Origin: an uncultured Johnsonella sp.
Lineage (GTDB): Bacteria > Bacillota > Clostridia > Lachnospirales > Lachnospiraceae
Length of the DNA stretch: 8,060 nucleotides
Direction: 5' to 3'
Assembly (NCBI GenBank): GCA_937927235.1
Contig: CALBCM010000022.1
Location: 1-8,060, forward strand
Numbering within the stretch: the first letter of the stretch is position 1; each line of letters opens with the position of its first letter. This document shows, piece by piece, positions 5,560 to 8,060 of this stretch. The notes below the pieces were generated by a model. That model made no database searches. It had not been told where the DNA came from and saw only the letters and a list, made by a program, of their open reading frames with translations. The position numbers and the translations under genes are program-made.

Positions 5560-8060
5560 ATACCCTTGATTTTACCTCTGCAATATTAATTAATTCTATC
5601 TCTCTGGCTCTGTTTTCCATTGATGAGGCGAGGGCTGCTGCCGTATCAAGCGAGGTCAGTACGCTTACTCCGGTTTCTATGGCATTTCGTCTGATTATAA
5701 AGCCGTCGCGGCTTCTTTTTGCTCCCTGTGGCGGAGTGTCTATTACAAGATCTATCTCATGTCCTAAGATAAGGTCCAGGAGGTTGGGACTTTCCTGCTC
5801 TATCTTATTGACTACGAGTGCCTTAACCTCATTTTCCTTAAGCACCCTTGCAGTTCCCCGGGTTGAAAAAATCCTATAGCCAAGTGCCGCAAATCTTTTT
5901 GCGATGCCCACTGCTTCCTGCTTATCGGCATCCTTTACGGTAATTATCATATTTTTATACTTAGGCAGTTTGATGCCCGCCCCCTCAAAGGCTTTATAAA
6001 GTGCTTCATTAAAGCTTCTGGCTATGCCGAGGCACTCTCCGGTGGATTTCATTTCAGGTCCGAGCGATATATCTGCTCCCCGGATTTTCTCAAATGAAAA
6101 TACCGGCATTTTGATTGCTATGAACTCGGATTTTTTCTGAAGTCCGGGAGCTATGCCAAGCTCTTTAAGCTTTTTGCCGCAAATCGCCTTTACTGCAAGC
6201 TCCACCACCGGTATGCCGGTCACCTTGCTTATATAGGGCACTGTTCTGGAGGACCTGGGGTTGACCTCTATGACATATACCTCTTCCTTATCCGCTATAA
6301 ACTGTATATTTATCATTCCAAGCACATGCAGCGCCTTGGCAAGTCTTTTTGTATAATCCACTATCTTGTCTTTAACAGCTTCCGATATGCTCAGTGCAGG
6401 ATACACGCTTATTGAATCCCCCGAATGGACTCCGGCTCTTTCTATATGCTCCATTATCCCCGGTATCATAATGTCTTCACCGTCACATACCGCATCCACC
6501 TCTATCTCTTTTCCCACTATATATTTGTCTACGAGGATGGGGTGCTCCTGAGCTATGCGGTTGATTATTCCTATAAATTCGTCTATATCATTGTCGCTGA
6601 CTGCTATCTGCATTCCCTGTCCTCCAAGCACATAGGAGGGGCGCACCAGCACCGGATAGCCAAGCTCTGCGGCTGCCTGCTTTGCCTCCTCTGCGGTAAA
6701 CACCGTCCTGCCCTCAGGTCTTGGAATAGCACAGCTTTCGAGGATTCTGTCAAATTTTTCCCGGTCTTCCGCCGCATCGACATCTTCGGGTGAGGTGCCG
6801 AGTATTTTTACTCCCATTTCCAGCAAAGCCTTAGTAAGCTTAATCGCTGTCTGACCTCCAAACTGCACTACCGCCGCATCAGGCTTTTCAAGCCTTACCA
6901 CCGACTCCACGTCCTCCGGAGTAAGCGGCTCAAAATACAGCTTATCCGCTATGTCAAAGTCGGTGCTTACGGTTTCGGGGTTATTGTTGATTATAATAGT
7001 TTCATAGCCTTCCTTTGCAAAGCTCCAGGTGCAGTGCACCGAGCAGAAATCAAACTCCACTCCCTGACCGATTCTTATAGGTCCGGAGCCAAGCACAAGG
7101 ATTTTCTTTTTTGCCCCGTCTTTGACAGCCATCACCTCGTTTACACTGCCATAGCAGGAATAGTAATAGGGGGTTTCGGATTCAAATTCTCCGGCACAGG
7201 TGTCCACCATCTTATAGGCAGCCTCTATATTATGCTGATAACGCAGCTTTTTAATCTCGGCTTCAGACCGGACTGTGCCCTCCGGAGTGAGCTTGGCGAT
7301 TACCTTGTCCGTAAATTCCATACGCTTTGCTTCAGCTAAAAGCTCCTTGGTCAGAGCTTCGGTTTTAAGCCTTTTTTCAAGCTCTACAATTTTATCTATC
7401 TTATGTATAAACCATCTGTCTATTTTGGTAATATCATAAATTTCATCATAAGAAATTCCGCTTCTGAGAGCCTGCGCTATTACCCAGAGCCTTTTGTCGT
7501 CAACCTTTTCAAGCTCCGCTTTAAGCTCCTTTTGAGTATAGGCGCTGTAATCATAGCTCAGTAAAGAATCTACATTCTGCTCCAGGGAGCGTATAGCCTT
7601 CATAAGTGCTCCCTCAAAATTGGTGCAGATGCTCATCACCTCTCCTGTGGCCTTCATCTGAGTTCCAAGTGCTCTTTTTGCACTTATAAACTTATCAAAG
7701 GGAAGTCTTGGCAGCTTCACCACTACATAATCAAGCATAGGCTCAAAGGAAGCATAGGTTTTTCCTGTCACTGAATTTTTTATTTCATCAAGATTATAGC
7801 CGAGTGCTATCTTGGCAGCCACCTTGGCTATAGGATAGCCTGTAGCCTTGCTCGCCAGTGCAGAAGAGCGGCTCACTCTCGGGTTTACCTCTATTACACA
7901 GTATTCAAAGCTTTCGGGATTTAGAGCGTACTGCACATTGCAGCCTCCGGTGATTTCAAGCTCGGTGATTATCCTTAAAGCCGAGCTTCTAAGCAGTTGA
8001 TATTCCTTATCTCCAAGGGTCTGACTGGGAGCGGTTACTATTGAATCCCCGGTATGGACT
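5558..8060 (-). CDS. carB: Carbamoyl-phosphate synthase large subunit (N-terminus cut by window edge)
   Basis: CarB makes carbamoyl phosphate from ammonia (delivered from glutamine by CarA), bicarbonate and two ATP, feeding pyrimidine and arginine synthesis. The frame is open from the right edge (VHTGDSIVTAPSQTL) to TAA at 5558-5560, giving 833 residues. The full family length is about 1070, so roughly 240 N-terminal residues are missing. In order: the end of the first ATP-grasp domain with EVNPRVSRSSALASKATG; the helical oligomerisation domain; the second synthetase half starting at VLGSGPIRIGQG (window residues 322-333); its ATP-grasp with PSYVLGGQGMQIAV and EVNPRSSRTVPYISKVTG; and the C-terminal MGS-like allosteric domain (last ~135 residues) with FSTRGTA, matching the nucleotide-binding TxGT motif. 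Catalytic motifs look intact. It converges on lysR, separated by the terminator. CarA would be expected upstream, outside the window. No functional link to prd is evident. Confidence 0.97.
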   Translation of the reverse strand, partial: VHTGDSIVTAPSQTLGDKEYQLLRSSALRIITELEITGGCNVQYALNPESFEYCVIEVNPRVSRSSALASKATGYPIAKVAAKIALGYNLDEIKNSVTGKTYASFEPMLDYVVVKLPRLPFDKFISAKRALGTQMKATGEVMSICTNFEGALMKAIRSLEQNVDSLLSYDYSAYTQKELKAELEKVDDKRLWVIAQALRSGISYDEIYDITKIDRWFIHKIDKIVELEKRLKTEALTKELLAEAKRMEFTDKVIAKLTPEGTVRSEAEIKKLRYQHNIEAAYKMVDTCAGEFESETPYYYSCYGSVNEVMAVKDGAKKKILVLGSGPIRIGQGVEFDFCSVHCTWSFAKEGYETIIINNNPETVSTDFDIADKLYFEPLTPEDVESVVRLEKPDAAVVQFGGQTAIKLTKALLEMGVKILGTSPEDVDAAEDREKFDRILESCAIPRPEGRTVFTAEEAKQAAAELGYPVLVRPSYVLGGQGMQIAVSDNDIDEFIGIINRIAQEHPILVDKYIVGKEIEVDAVCDGEDIMIPGIMEHIERAGVHSGDSISVYPALSISEAVKDKIVDYTKRLAKALHVLGMINIQFIADKEEVYVIEVNPRSSRTVPYISKVTGIPVVELAVKAICGKKLKELGIAPGLQKKSEFIAIKMPVFSFEKIRGADISLGPEMKSTGECLGIARSFNEALYKAFEGAGIKLPKYKNMIITVKDADKQEAVGIAKRFAALGYRIFSTRGTARVLKENEVKALVVNKIEQESPNLLDLILGHEIDLVIDTPPQGAKRSRDGFIIRRNAIETGVSVLTSLDTAAALASSMENRAREIELINIAEVKSRV

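Noticed and set aside
7934..7936. GTG as a start codon for a shorter carB
   Set aside because: The frame continues upstream to the window edge with conserved CarB sequence (HTGDSI, TGGCNV), so this is an internal valine.
5558..8060. Functional link between carB and proline reductase
   Set aside because: carB is convergent with lysR, separated by a strong terminator, and belongs to pyrimidine/arginine synthesis. Adjacency alone is not evidence.

Overview
The window looks like the chromosome of an anaerobic, amino-acid-fermenting Firmicute (class Clostridia). The evidence is a D-proline reductase (prd) cluster, an AT-leaning composition, strong AGGAGG ribosome binding sites and short intergenic spaces. 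I cannot name the species.

Layout. Four genes read leftward from about position 4236: prdC (RnfC-like electron-transfer protein), prdA (pyruvoyl-forming proprotein), a 141-residue prd-associated protein, and prdB, whose C-terminal end runs off the left edge. prdC and prdA are 21 bases apart, prdA and the small gene overlap by one base, and prdB follows after 84 bases with its own strong ribosome binding site. A LysR-family regulator (4483-5364) reads rightward, divergently from prdC, across a 246-base region. That region holds overlapping candidate promoters, a GTTTACT/AGTAAAC inverted repeat and a long hairpin in the predicted prdC leader. Right of lysR is a 193-base spacer with a 20-base palindrome, a degenerate 30-base tandem repeat and a 17-bp intrinsic terminator. 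After it comes carB (carbamoyl-phosphate synthase large subunit), reading leftward and cut by the right edge, so its N-terminal part is missing.

How the genes work together. PrdA is expected to cleave itself before Cys411 to form a pyruvoyl subunit. With PrdB it reductively opens the ring of D-proline to give 5-aminovalerate. PrdC is thought to supply the electrons. This is the reductive half of Stickland fermentation. carB belongs to pyrimidine/arginine synthesis and is probably only a neighbour.

Main points of interest. (1) PrdB, a selenoprotein in the well-studied clostridia, has an ordinary cysteine codon (TGC, Cys151) at the selenocysteine position, and PrdC also has no in-frame UGA, so this looks like a selenium-independent proline reductase. 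(2) The divergent regulator is LysR-type, not the sigma-54 activator PrdR known from Clostridioides difficile. (3) The prdC leader can fold into a hairpin whose loop is complementary to the prdC ribosome binding site. (4) The small protein between prdA and prdB is an internal duplication.
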